Shown: positions 28,961 to 42,363, numbered from the stretch's first letter. The stretch: DNA of 64,000 nt from Gavia stellata (GCF_030936135.1 NC_082603.1:35568329-35632328), one strand, 5' to 3'. Notes: generated by a model not told the origin, from the sequence alone. A program made the numbers and translations.

Positions 28961-29639
28961 CCTCCTGCGCGCTCTCCCAGCCTCAGATTCCCCTGACTTG
29001 AGATTTCGTTTGGCGTTTATCGGCTGCAGTCACTGTTGCAACCGTTTGATGAAGGGCTTTTTTGTCTTCCAGCCGTAGCACAGCCAAGAGCTGTACCACA
29101 TTAGTCAGAATAGTTCTTAGAAACTTCCAGCTTTTACTTACAGGAAAGTTGCTGTAATTGAAATCCGCTATTTGTCATAATTATATAAACTTGTATATAT
29201 AGAAAATGTCAAGTGATACTGTGCATACTTTCCATTTCAGCGGGGACACTCACCCATTTTGCAGATTTGCAGCCCTTGCTATCACTACTGACCATGAACA
29301 CAGAAATATGAAGATGCTTCATCTTCTCCTGCTGCTGTAGGTCCGTGTCAGAGCACGAGCTGGGAAACGGCAGTTCAGTATCCTGCATATTTGTGGATTT
29401 AGTGGACTCAAAGGCATTAACTCCAGCAGAGCAGATGCACCTCCGTATTACTACAGCTTCCTAACCATTGCAGGCATGTCTTTGTGAAACGCTAAACTGA
29501 GTTGGAGACTGATAAAAAAATTATGAAGCACTTACCTGCTGTTTTGTGCAGTAACTGACTTACGTATGCAATTTTTGTTCCTCTCTTTTATCGTCTTCCA
29601 TTAGGAAAATAACGGTTCTCTCGTGTCTTGCTGAAAAGC

Positions 29640-30720
29640 CAGGTGGTGTAAAATGGAAACCGAGCCGCGGCTCTTGCCCTTGCAGCCTCGCCGCGGCCAA
29701 GCCCAGCTCTGCGTCCCCGGAGTTTCCCTCTGCTCAGCTCGTGCTGAGGCGAGAGCATCTCGGTCTCCGCAGACACCCAGGTTGCTCCGGGCAGTTGCTG
29801 GGGTTGGAGCCACATCCCCACCCCACCGGCTGGGTCCCCGAGATGTCGGAGCAGGGAGTGGGATGGAAAGATTTTTCTCCCAAAGCTTTCAGCCATCGTT
29901 TCTAGCTTTATAAGCAACCATGAAAATTTATTTTTCCTCTATTGCGTAACAGATTTTTCACCTATTAGATCATACGCCCGCTTTCTAAAACCAAAAGGCT
30001 GTGTAACCGCCCGTGTTTCCTCCCCGTGTGTTTACCTACACAGGTGTTTGCGCAGTGTCCGGCGCTGCTGTCCCCAAGCCTTACCAAGGAGGGCACGAGC
30101 CTCGGCTCGCCTCCCCTTTCCGCCCTTGTCTGGCGGCTGCTCTGCACCCCGGGAGGCAGCGGAGCCCTCCCCAGCGCCGGCTCCCCGCGGAGCAGGGAGC
30201 TTTCCCCCCTCGCCTCGGGAGGAAACAGCGTCCTGGCTGTTTCTCTCTTGCCCGAGAGTGCTGCTTCCTCCAAGCGAGCGTGTTTAATGGAAACACTGAC
30301 TTTCTTGGGGAAGGTTTTCTGGTTCAGATGGGGGCTGTCAAGGCATTGCCAAGGACAGAAGTGGAAAGAAAGGGGAAGATTTGATGAAAACAGAGATGTT
30401 TTGAGTCTGACACTGTTCTCTGAAAAAAGTCCAACCTCTCGGGGCTTTTTCTGTCCCTGTGGAGTGGGAGCAGACGTTTGCCTCTCCATCGCTGCCATGA
30501 AACCAGCCGGTCCCCCGCCAGCCCTCCCTGCAGCCCCCGGCTCCCCTTGCACCCAGGACGGCCCCCCCGACTCATTTTCCCCCACTCTACGGGTGAGCGA
30601 CACTCCCGCATCTCCGACAGGGATTGCAGAAATGGAAACAAAAATGTATTTTTTTGCAAAATGGAGACGAGACTTAGTGAGGCTGAAGCACGGGGACTCC
30701 TGGCTCTCCGGGACCCTGCA
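29640..30720. other. CpG-rich patches with overlapping long open frames, no recognised gene
   Basis: CpG-rich sequence at 29660-29860 and 30005-30240. Antiparallel open frames run at 29965-30831 (minus, 288 codons) and 30026-30871 (plus, 281 codons). Neither translation shows a motif, repeat or family I recognise, and other frames here are also open over more than 100 codons. That favours composition over coding. A GC-rich bird-specific exon cannot be ruled out without transcript data. Confidence 0.4.
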
Positions 30721-30871
30721 GCACCCAGCCCTCTCCCAGTTGTGCACGAGGAGCAAATCCCAGTCCGTCCCTCCAAAGTGCGAGTCGCACACAATTAAAG
30801 GTGGTGCATCCTTGCAGGGCGGTCCTGCCATTTACAGAAAGAAAAAAAATTCCATTAGCAATGCTTATTAA

Positions 30872-33800
30872 TTGAGAGTATTTGATCTATTCACAACGAA
30901 AATTCATTTGCCGATCGATGCGCAGTACTTGAGAGAATGAATGTGAATTAATGACTGTAGATATTGATGTCTTTTAGAAATCACAAAGGATTCTGCAATC
31001 ATTTCCTCCCGCTCTTTTAATTAGGTTGGTCGATAGAAATTTTGGGTACATTTCTTGCATGTGGAATGCTGAGCAAGCCGCTCTTAAAAAGTCTAAAAAT
31101 CCTAAGTCTACATTAGTGTCTAGAATTAATGAAGAAACTGGAGTGCATGGCTTGAATTTCACCTGTATCTTGACTAAATGTCAAGGTTATTTGCAATGAA
31201 TAAATTAAGTCTGAACAGCTTTTTAGTTGGATGCGACAAATGGGAGAACTTGCAGCTGCACTAATATGGAGGTGGCCACAAACGTGTCTCATTTTTCTCC
31301 TCTGTCCCTAGGGAATGTTGTGTTAATTTTTTTCAATGGAACTAAAAAACCTCATTTTCCCCCTACTTTTTTGACTAGTGCTAAAATGGGCTGCTGTGGG
31401 ACCCCCCGCACTCCCCTCCTGGGTCCTCATCCTCTCAGGAGCTCCACAAACCCACCTGCCGAAGCGAGTCTGGGGTAGCAGAGATGCGGAGCTGTGACTC
31501 CTCGGAGGCGTCGAGAAGGTTTGTCAGGGCACCAGCAAGACACGTGTCGCAGATAACGCTCCAGCTTCAGTGCGGTGCTGCATCGGCACAGAGTTAATTC
31601 CTAAATTACCAGCCCTCCTTCATAGAAAATTACTTTTTTTTTCCTGATTTGTCGTTACTGCAATTAGTAAAGCTATGCAACTTTTCTTTAAATGTGTTTC
31701 TGAACTATGTACAGGTATTCATTGGATCCCAAACCTGTGATTTTCAGAGGAGCACAAGAAAATGAAGATCACCAGTTCCCTGAGAAATTGGACACCTACT
31801 TTTCTGAGCATAATCTGTAAATCCAAGACTAAACTGCATTTTACTCTTAGGAAATGTGTTGCGCTTCTTAGTGGCAGTAACATTTATTCAAGGTACAACA
31901 GCACGAAGTTCAGATTGTCTTCCACGTTCAAGACTAAATCCCAGCTGGTTTCTCAGACATCTATTTTTCTTAACTTCTTCAAGTAACTGTCCACGATCAG
32001 TTTATTTAGATTTGCAAAATCCTCACTCTGGAGACCACTATATATAGCTGAGACGGTCACGCTGGCAGTAGCAATTTCAACGTGAATTCATCCTTTGGCA
32101 GATGAGCTGGAAAGGATCCTCCGGGGTCCCGTATAAGGAGTGGGAATATCCACTCTGCCCCGCGGCTCCCCTCGTGATTTATAGCCCAGCTGCGAATCTC
32201 ATTTAACGCGAAGTTTAGGTCAGGTCCACCATCCGATTGCACGCAGTGTCTTTCATGACATGTTTATTGGTTTTGAGTGTGTAAACCCTTTGCACAGCTC
32301 GCTCTCTGCCATATTGGCATCTCTTCATCCCCCAGCCCTGCTGTGCTACCGACCTGGGGGGAAGGCAGAGGGGTCGGGGCCAGGGGAGGGGACGGGACCT
32401 GTGCTTGGTCCTACCGAGAGCGTGAAGAGCAGTCCAGGTCTCAGTCCAGGTCTCACAAATTCTCAGCGAGTGTGGATATTTCCTGGCAGCGCTCGGAGGA
32501 CTGCATGGAGCTGGCCTCAGCTTCGCCCTTTTCAGCAGCTCAGAGCTGCAGAGCGGGAGAGTGATGGGGGCTGGAAGTCCCGGCGGCAGGGCCAGGCTGG
32601 AGCCGACGGCCGCCACGGCACTGTGATGGGCCGCAGCTGGAAACCGCTGCCTTTTCACAAGTCCAACGCTTAAAATATTCTGATTAACAGGATATTGAAA
32701 CACAGCTAAGGAATTTTATGGTCTGATAGCTGCGTTTCAAAAACCACCTGACACGCGGGAAGAAGGCAGCCAAGCCCTTTCGCGGGTCGCGCTTCCCCTT
32801 CTTTAGGCAATTTATTGATTTGGACAAAATCTATTCTACGGAGTGCATTTCCTTTCCCAAGCACGCGAGGCACTCTTTTACGTGTCAGAAATCGCAGTGC
32901 CTGACTGCAACACGGGAACGGGAGTTTCGGCAGAGTCTTCAAGCGGTCTGCAGGTCTGCACCCGCCGCTGGAGCGGGGCCACTGCGCCAGTTCATGTGTA
33001 TACATAGATTTCACCCCGACGGACCTTCCCCCAGATCAGCCGGAGAGGGGAACGGAATGAGGCCATGGGTGCTGGTGGTGCTGGTGCCATCGCAGAGTGT
33101 CTGCAGATGAAGCGGTTCCCTTCCCGCTGTGCTGCAGAGTTTGGGTAAGAAAGTTTAATAGTCAGGGTATTTTTTTAAATATTTCCATGTCTGCCTGTAT
33201 TTCCAAGATGCCTGTGTTGTTCTCACCAGGGCACAATTATCGACACCATAATTACTGACTTTAAAAGGCTTAATGTGTTTCACAAGAGCAGTATGAAATC
33301 TGTGAAGAACGGAGTGAAATTCCATTTCAGTTGGGAATATTTCCCAAGAGACCGTGTCACAAAGGCTCTAAGAATGAAGAAAATCTTTATATTTAGATTA
33401 TGTTAATCATTTATCTCTTCTCCTCTTCTAGGCTTTCATGAGGACAGATGAACGAAAAAGGAATTCTTTCACTCGGACACATAAAGAAGAGCAGAAACAG
33501 ATCAGTTCCAGCCACAAGTAATGCTTTCTGTTCCCAGGCTTCATTGCAGAATCGGTACGCCTTCTTTTGGCAAGTGATTTCATCCAAGCAGCAAGTTCAC
33601 AGCTAGTTTTAGCAACATGTTAAGATGAGGAAATGGGAAGTTTAGATTTAAAATTTAGAAACACTACCATTTGAGATATCAAAACAAGTATTTGTCTGAA
33701 GAGAGAAGTGTCTTGGAACATCAAATTAAGATGCTTCTGCTTGTAGGCAAAATAGAATGAACGGGAAAGGCAGCAAAGGCAGAGAATAGTATAAGTAAAA

Positions 33801-34865
33801 GCAGAAGCTCTCAGAGATCCCAAATCCTAAAAATTTTCCCAGATTCCAAATATTTGGCTCATGGAACTTGATTTTATCTTGTTGCTTTTTAGATGGGATG
33901 TGGTCTCCTTGAACTCGTTTTGTATGTTCTACGGGTTCATGTTCTGACCGGCAGCCTGAGGTCTGCGGTAGGTTTGGCTTGGCGATAATGTCCTTTTACG
34001 TTCACCACTTCCACAAAATAACAACTGCACAGCGAGTTCTTACTGAGCCAGGTCCAAGAGCCCATCCTTCTGCCCAGTTCTCTTCGCAGACTCCCTAGTA
34101 CGGCCACGTCGTCGATGCCTCGCTCGTTGCAACCTCACGTGAAAAATGAAGCTAATGAGCTTCGTGACTAACTCGGTTAAATCCCTTCTATTCTTTCATC
34201 TCTAAAATGTGCATTGCACTGTTACTAAAATTCTGTTCTGATTTGTTGAGCTCCCTTTGCAGCAAACGTGAAGGCAGCTGTGTCTGTCTTTCAGCATCAG
34301 GAGGTGCCTGTGCTTGTTCAGGCTTTTGCTTCTGCGCAGCACTTCTTGTCCTGCATCTCACATGTTTGCTTCCACAGGCAGGGGGGAGAAACTGATTCAC
34401 CGCTTTCCCCGAGAGCAAGGCTGCCTTCCTAAAAGAAACTAATTATTTTTTAAAAGGAAAGAAAAGTTTAACTAGCAAATTCAAATCCACTGAGAAGTGC
34501 CCTCCTTTTCTCCCTTCTCCCTGCCTTTCTTCCAGAAATGTCCGAACTTGGAGAATTGGGCTGGTATCCTCCTTCACGCGTGGGTTTTCATTGGTGCTGT
34601 TGCCTTTTCCAAAGGCTTATTTTGAAATACCTTCGGTTCCTAACATCAAATCTTACCTGAGGGCTTCAACACTGGAAAAAATTCACCGAAGCTTTAGCTG
34701 AAGTGGTGTCTTTGCGAACGGCCACAGCTCTGCATTAGCAGCACAGCATGGATTTCTCTGAGCAGCTTCTCCTGAAGCTCTTCCCAGGAGCTCCAGGCAC
34801 GTCTCTGGCAGGAGTCCTTGCTTTCCCTAGCAAACTGGTGCCACCAGAGCCCTGCCCTGGCACCT
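30872..34865. other. Intergenic, mostly AT-rich
   Basis: No gene or definite repeat is recognised. AT-rich unique-looking stretches at 30840-31220 and 33230-33420 could be conserved non-coding elements, which only alignment can show. A GC-rich pocket occurs at 32340-32660. Open frames of up to 162 codons on the minus strand (32215-32703) match no family I know. Confidence 0.45.
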
Positions 34866-34935
34866 CCAGTCCTTGGTGGTTGGACTTGATGATCTTACAG
34901 GTCTTTTCCCACCTTAGTGATTCTGTGATGAGGCA
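34866..34935 (+). mobile_element. CR1 LINE, 3' terminal fragment
   Basis: Short match to the avian CR1 3' end: TTGGTGGTTGGACTTGATGA, then TCTTACAGGTCTTTTCCCACC, closing with a TGATTCTGTGATGA tail. Only the last 60-70 bases are present, as is usual for heavily 5'-truncated copies. Confidence 0.75.
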
Positions 34936-36713
34936 AACCAGAAGATGGAGGACCACGAAGCACTTGGTGGGACTCAGTCCAACCTCAGCATTGCCTGGGA
35001 GAAAAGAGCAATCTGGACACCCCTCGCTGGGAGAGGGGCTTTTCTGCCCCAGGCTCGGGGCAGGGCTGGACGGGAGCTCCCTGCTGCGGGCAGGCTGCCT
35101 GGGCGGAGGAAGGCTTCTGCACCTGGGTGCGTATTGCGGGGCTTGGGGGGGTCGGGAGGACCACAGGCAGGAGGAATTGAGTCCGGTCCGTGTCAGGCGC
35201 TGCCGTCCTGCAGCAACGGCATGTCCCCGTTAGAGCTCCGTCCTGCCTCTGCTCTCTGCAGGCAGCTTGCTCACGGTGCCTGTAATTTCCAGACACTTTT
35301 CAGGTGGCAAAATTCACTGTTAATCCCTAATGCTGAAATATGTTATTTTTTTCTGTTGTGTACGAAAACCATACTGAAGTCTATCTTTGGCTTGTTTTTT
35401 TTCCCTTGGAAACAAATTTCTTGCCAACTTGGCCATTGGGCTCAATATAATTCATGAAAGCTCCCCTTGAGACTCAAAGAAACAAATGCCTGCATTTACA
35501 GCAAAGGTTAAATTCAATTTACTCTATATTAAACCCATTCTTCAAAGAAAAATCCAAACAAAACCACTGCAGGATTTTTAGTGCAGATGACTGGTGCCAC
35601 ACATTGCATATGTCCCCCACTCACAGAGTTAGGAGAGCTCTCCACGTCCTTAGACATCCGCTACCGTCCCATCTGAGGACGGTGTTTGTCCAGCCGTACG
35701 TCTGTTCCTTATGACAGGGAGTGTCGACCCGGCTGGTGGGAACAGTGCCATCTGCTCCATTATTTTCTGCAGAGAATTGTTCACACGAGCCATCCATGTA
35801 AGGATGTGCCTGTGCTGGGAACCGAATAATGAGATATGAGGGGACATGCAGGGGAGGACGAGAGCTGATTTCATCAATTATCTGCATTACTGTAAGTGGA
35901 CGCGTACTATTTCATTACCTATTGAGAAATGAGTTTTATTGATCCTGTTAATAAAGGAGATGGGGCTTTCTATTAGGAGGCTGTGAAGCAGGTAATGAGG
36001 CAGCAGCTCTCCTCTGCCCTCGGATATTCAGGTACATCGCTTTTTACCACCTTCTTGAGCACTGATCCTTTTTGACACCAAATTTCCCCCTTCAGAAAAG
36101 ACACGAACTTCATCTCGTCAAAAACCGTCTCCTGCAATCTCCCCGCACATTGTGTGCTCTCATTTACCTCTCTGCGAGCGCAGCCGCGGCGGCAGAGCAT
36201 CCTTTCTGCCTTTGAGGCTTGAACCAGAGCCCTTTAATTTGACGACATCTGCGGGAGCTGATAATGCCGGAGCCAGATTTAGTCCTTCCAGGGCTCCTGT
36301 GAGCAGCTGAGCCCAGTGTGGTAGCGAGGGTCCTTTTGCAGTTTTATTTCGGAGCTGCTAAAAAGTCCGGGTGGGTGGCCAGCCAGAGGGTGCAGGAGTT
36401 TCACACCTCCTATGACCCGTCGGCCGTTCTTTCCCTGAAATGTGAGAATCCCCTATGGTGCAGCCTGTACAGGTTCCCTTTGCCTGCTGGCCTGTTTTCC
36501 TGACTGTATTTCCATCCTGCACAAGGTTTGGTAGCAAGAGCAACTCCTGCTGAAGGGACCCCTGATCCCGGGGCCACACTCCTGCTCCCAGCGGTGGCCA
36601 GGCCAGCAGCGAGGTGGCCCCGGGGGGGTAACACGCGGTGCAAGGAGCTCTGCTTGCAGGGACACGCCAGCACTGTGCCCTCCTTGCTGCAGGGGTAACC
36701 CCGACCTGAGCAG
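34936..36713. other. Intergenic, no gene recognised
   Basis: Mixed GC-rich (34990-35270) and AT-rich sequence. Nothing supports a gene or a named repeat. Confidence 0.45.
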
Positions 36714-37440
36714 AATCCAGAATCACAGAGTCACAGACTGACAGGGGTTGGAAGGGACCTCTGGAGACCATCCAGTCCAACCCCCCCCAGAACAGGGTCA
36801 CCCGGAGCAGGTTGCACAGGAATGTGTCCAGGTGAGTTTTGAGTATCTCCAGAGAAGGAGACTCCACAACCTCTCTGGGCAGCCTGTTCCAGTGCTCTGC
36901 CACCCTCAAAGAGAAGAAGTTCCTCCTCATGTTTAGGTGGAACTTCCTATGACCAGGTTTGTGCCCATCACCTCTTGTCCTGTCACTGGGCACCCCTGAA
37001 AAAAGACTGACCCGATCCCACTGGCACCCACCCCTTAGGTATTGATAAGCATTGATAAGATCCCCCTCAGTCTTCTCTTCTCCAGACTAACAAGACCCAA
37101 GTCCCTCAGCCTGTCCTACAAGAAAGATGTTCCAGTCCCCTAATCATCTCCGCAGCCCTTTGCTGTACCCTCTCCAGCAGCTCCCTGTCCTTGAACCGGG
37201 CAGCCCAGAACTGGACACAGCACTCCGGATGTGGCCTCACCAGGGCAGAGTAGAGGGGGAGGAGAACCTCCCTCGCCCTGCTCGCCACACTCTTCTGGAT
37301 GCCCCCCAGGGTGCCGTTGGCCTTCTTGGCCCCAAGGGCACGTTGCTGGCTCATGGCCACCCTGTTGTCCCTCAGGACTCCCAGGTCCCTTTCCACAGAG
37401 CTGCTCTCCGGCAGGTCAGCCCCTCACTGCGCTGATGCAG
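36714..37440 (-). mobile_element. CR1 LINE, 5'-truncated copy with reverse-transcriptase C-terminal remnants
   Basis: Read on the minus strand, this is the 3' part of a CR1 non-LTR retrotransposon. The segment near 37396-37106 still encodes the KKANGTLGGIQKSVASRARE and ALVRPHPECCVQFWA blocks of the ORF2 tail. The segment near 36993-36770 encodes HRKFHLNMRRNFFSLRVAEH and [15 protein letters not shown]. The frame is broken between the two blocks (about 36994-37105), so the copy is dead. The 3' end carries the CR1 octamer tail, seen on the plus strand as AATCACAGAGTCACAGACTG at about 36721-36740. The element is about 730 bases, with an uncertain 5' limit. Confidence 0.92.
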
Positions 37441-40400
37441 CCATGCATCTCCTTCGTCATACTCTGCTCATCCTGGTTCTGCACAAGCAGGCAGCTCTAA
37501 CTACCAATGGATGGGTTGTGCTGCCTAACGATGGCTCAGTATCATCTCGACACGTGAGCGACACGTGACATCAGTAGCATCTCGAACAATGAGGTATTAA
37601 ACCTCTAACGAGGATGTGTGCAACAGTCCTGTGAGCCTCCTTGGCCCGTTGATCCTGGTGAGTGAATCCGTAAGGCTCCATGAGGTGGACGGGTTGCTCC
37701 GTTGGAGGTGATGCCCCCATATATCAATCTGCAGCCAGTGGAACGGGTAAACACCAGCATGACAAATGCACTGTTAACACTTTGAATTAAGCACATTTTA
37801 CGGTGAAATATAGGAAAGCTGGTGGCTAGCACCCTGTCAAAGCCATGTTTGGGATCCTGTTTGCAAAAAGTCCCTCCACATTTGGGAAGGTATGTGCGAG
37901 TCCCGTCTCAGACTTGCTCTGGCAGATTCGGACTATGGCAGAAGTTCGGCTGCCCGCGGAGTTCGGTGCGGTATGGCTCTCGTGGGGGCATGCCAGCTGC
38001 GGTCCATCCGCCTGCCCGCCGGCTCTTTTGGGTGGGTGCCACGAAGAGCCGGCCAGCTGAAAGGTGCCCTGCTCACCCTGGGCACGCGGGACTGTGATCA
38101 TTTCAGTTGTGTTTGGTTTTCAGACAATTCACAGGATATTCCCTGGATTTCCTCCTGAGAACGACACTCATCATACTGCCAATAGCATGGCAAAAGAGAA
38201 GCAGCTGTTAGGCGATGGATATTTAATACCAAAAGGAGCTTCCCTGCTCAGAAACCAGGCGGGCGAGGCGGAAAATCTCTGCTCGAGCCGATCGTGGTGC
38301 CCCGCGGGGACCCCGCTTTTCCCAGCAGCTGCAGCATCCCTACCCAGGGCACGTAAATATTTGCAGGGCGGAAAGAAATCCTTATCCTAGCATCTTTTAT
38401 ATGAAACCTCTCACTTGTGTTTGTTCAGCAACATTATGTTTAAATGAGAGAGCTGTGAGTGAGTAGGAGACTCACATGAAGTCTATTTGTTTTAATCTCT
38501 CACTGTCATTTTGAAACTTAGAGATATTATTTCCAGTCCTTCAATTTCCTTTGTTCTAAATCCCAGTTTATGTTTTCTTTAAAAGGTTATGCTAACACGA
38601 ATCAAAAGCCCCACAAGTCAGTTTGCAAATTTTGCTGCCAGCCCTTAATGATCTGCTAAAAATACCGTGAATGATTCATCTCCTAATCTATGGAAACGGT
38701 AGTTATTTGTTCTTGGCAGCTCTCTTGGCTTTGGTCTGGGCTGCAGGAGAGGACAAACATGAGCAAATCAAGGAATATTGCAGCGATTTTTCTTCTTTGT
38801 GTTTTGGGGGAGTGCAAATATTTTCTACAAACCAAGGTGGGTTTTCCACGGCCATGGGGGATGCCTGTGGGGAAGGTCTCAGGGCTTCTCAAACCCGTGG
38901 TCCAAAATTTGGACGTGGACATCGTGCTGGTAATGTTGGGTTTAGACAGAAGTATTTAAACAGAAATAATTTGAAACAGAAATATTCTAAGCAATGTGTT
39001 TAAGAAGCCCTACAATGCTCAATGTTTTGTAATTGTTTAATAGGGGCTGCTTAAATGTCCTAATGAAAATATAAGGGCTCTTGTAATAACTTCTTTTTAA
39101 TTGACATCAACTTATCAGATTTATTAAAGCTATTTAGGTTTTAATTCCGAGCCTCCTGCAGACCTGCAGCATACTTTATTGCAAAGGCTTCACAACGCCA
39201 GCCCTTTTCTGACCCCTGCCACACAGTGATGTGCAAACCAGCTTAAATTCTGGTCCTTTCTAAGGTGCAAATCCCCGTTTTTTCCAGGAGAGGGGCTGGG
39301 AAAGCCAACCCCTCTCTCACGAGTTTGTGTTGCAACAACGGCTGACTTTGTTTTAATTGGATTTGGTTGGATTTGGTCAGAGAAGAGGAACACGGGGTTA
39401 GCAAAGTGTGCTGAGCATAATATTTATTCCTCTGTCCATAACCCTTATTAGTTGTGCCCGGGGAACATTTACGTTAACTATTTTTATCTTCGCCGTGTTG
39501 GGATGTGACTGTGTTGCACAGAGTCAGCTGCGCTCACGTGTAAACGAGCGAGTTTACTGCTCACTGAACAAGTCTGAAACCGTCTATATTAATATGATAT
39601 TACAATTATGTGCAAAGCTTTGGCAGCGTGACCAGAGCAGCGCTCAGTACATCAGATCGATGCGAAATTGCCTGACCGAAACAGCGCTGAACAGCCTGCA
39701 AACATACGCGGGGCTGAAATTTGTTTGCAAATTATTTTGCGGCTGCTTACTGAAAATAAATAGACTTTCAGAAATCTGCGGCGGTTTGTGAATGTCTCCT
39801 TAATGGAAAAAAAAGTCTATTTCCTCAAGTAACCAATTTGCTCTCTGTAATTGAATCATCTCCGTTAATGTCAAGCTGCCGAGGCCGTCGGGAGGAGGCT
39901 GTGCGCCCGAGCCGCGGGGGTGCTGAAGCGAGCGGTGCGGGGGATCCCTGCCCGGCTCCCAGCCGGAGCTGACCCCGCAGCCGGGGACAGCAGCTGTGCA
40001 CCAGCTGGGACTCCCGGTATTTGAGCAATGTGGACCAGAAAAAACCATGGAGCGAGAAGTTACAGTCTAAGTTGCCTTTTTCACAAATGGTTGTTTTTAT
40101 CGTTTAAACCAAAAGGTGACTCCGAATCAAAGGATTTGGAAAAACATGACATCTTTCCCAGATGTAACTAACGGAGCTGGGGGGTCCCACCTGTAGCACT
40201 TACAGCCAGAACATATTCCAATGAATGAAAAAAGGTGTAAAGCATGCAAAACCAAAACATCCATTTGAAATCCTGTTTATTTAAAATGTGCTTTTTATTG
40301 CAGTGCTGAGGAAGGATAAAGTGGTTGTGTTTAACCATGTAACAAAAATATTTACGTAACTCCAGAACTTCCACCGCTTCGCTGTATCTGGCTCTGAAAG

Positions 40401-41100
40401 CTAGTCAGGAGGTTTCCTGCTGATTTTGACATCTTCCTCGAGCCCAAACCAGTCGGCAGGAGCAGCTGTTTGCAGCACACACACTGCAGGGTAGAGGGAG
40501 CGGTGCCATTTGGCTTGTGACTTTGAGCAGGAGCAACTTGACCTCACCTTCTCCTGCCTCACGCTCCGAGCATCTCTCCGTGTCACTGAGGACACACATA
40601 CGGGGGGGGAAAGCTACAAATCAGACATGACAATCAGGTTCTGGGTCTTAATTACCAACGGGGTGGTGGGGTTGTCCTCAGTCGTTGAGAAAAGAGCCAC
40701 AGAAACGGGGGCGGAGATTGACGTGGAAATGATCTGGTGGATCTGGTGGTCTCTTTTCTTGGAGAGGAGTTCAGAGACGCCCCGTGAATTTAATCTATGC
40801 TACCATGGGAAGAAAACGAAAGGAGATGAGATGTCAGAACAGATACGGTCAACAGCATGAAAGGCAGCCGGCAGGGAAAGGCAGCAGAGGATGTTCATGT
40901 GCTGTAGTCAGGAGGTTGATTCTCTTATGCCTTTTCATGAAGAAAACACCAAAATGAAAAGAATTTGCATCGGGTGAAGATAGTAGTGGAAAAGCCACAA
41001 AAAAAAGAAGGTTTTTATGATTGCTATCACAGGTTTCAGGTGGGGTTGGTTCCAGGCATGCCCCCATTACTTTTTTCATTAGTTGTTTCGATGGTGATGA
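37441..41100. other. Intergenic, no gene recognised
   Basis: Largely AT-rich, with a CpG pocket of about 100 bases at 39880-39990. The AT-rich stretch at 39030-39160 reads like a possible conserved non-coding element. No open frame shows homology I recognise. Confidence 0.45.
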
Positions 41101-41109
41101 CCATTCTCA

Positions 41110-41540
41110 AGACAATGTGAAGAACAGAAGTCATTTGCGGATAACATTGAGCTGGAAGGAGCTGCAGTCATTGCATTTGACAGGATCAGGCCTAAAATGA
41201 TCTTGAAAAGTTGGAGTCAGTCCAGTCAAGGCATCAGTCAGACAAAATTAAGGGTTTGGCAGAATAAAAGTCAAATACATTAATGCTAGATGGGCAATAA
41301 CTTGGCAGAGAGCAGAGCTGTATGCCGCAGTCCGGAGCACCATGTACTGAACAGGAGCAAGCAACTCTGCAAAAATGTCAAGTTTTACTTGGGAATTTGG
41401 ACTGTTTGCTACTTTCCGCGATGCTGGTAAGATTTCAGCTAAAATACTGTGCCTGGTTCTGAATGCCACACCTCCAAAGAAACGTGGAAAAGCGATGCAA
41501 TTTGCTGGGAAGCCCAGGAGAGCCGTCCCGTGGGCAGGGT
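41110..41540 (+). mobile_element. Ancient CR1-type LINE fragment
   Basis: The passages CATTTGCGGATAACATTGAG, AAAATGATCTTGAAAAGTTG, AAGTCAAATACATTAATGC, GCAATAACTTGGCAGAGAGC and GATTTCAGCTAAAATACTGT occur in the order found in the ORF2 C-terminal region of old amniote CR1 elements. Divergence is high and the frame is lost. It is an older insertion than the other CR1 copies here. Edges are approximate. Confidence 0.65.
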
Positions 41541-42363
41541 GGGCGCAGACATCCGTGAGAAAGGCCAAACAAGGTTTGGGTGTCTGGGGCGGGGTGCAGA
41601 ACCTGCGAGGGAGTCGTGCTCCCCACGGGGTCCTCCCCACATCTGCACCCACGCAAGAGCCAAGGAGGAGCCTGAGGCTCCGCAGGAATCACGGACGTGG
41701 CTGGTCCTTCCCTCTCTGAAGCAAGGGGAGCAGCTAAATGTATTGACTTTAATTATATGCCCAATGACTGTGTGCCTCATTTATTGACCTTAACTGTGTA
41801 TAAACTTCTTAGACAGCCTTGAAGAAATGACCACAAAAAGAGTGCTGCTGCTGCTGAAGGTAATCCCAGACTGCAGTGTGTGATATAGATATAGGGAATG
41901 GTTTCTTATCACTAGGAGGGAGAAGCAGCACCACAAACCCACATTCTTCTGTCCATAAAAGTTGAAGAGACTCTGTAGAAAATGTTATGTGTTTTAAGTG
42001 TGTAGTAGAGAGATGTTAAGAGAGGCTGAGAACTCCAGGCACCCCTGGGGCCAGCTGCATCATCCGACGATGTTCATGCCTTCTGACCACTGTTGGGAAA
42101 ATGCTCCTTGGTTGCTCCATTTTCTTGCTTCTTGCCAGCCATAACAGCTGGAAAAAGTAGTCATTTTGGGCTGAGGGGCAAGGGAGGGCATAAGATGAGC
42201 CCAGCCTCCAACATGCTTTGTGCCAGGCCCTTGAAGAGGGTTTGGCTGACCCTCCTCACACCACGGCTGGCTGGACCACGGTGGCCAGGGCTCTTGCTGG
42301 CTGAAAGTCTTCCGGTTGCTCCTCCAACGTGTGCGCTGAGTTCCCCTCCTATGGAAATGGGGG

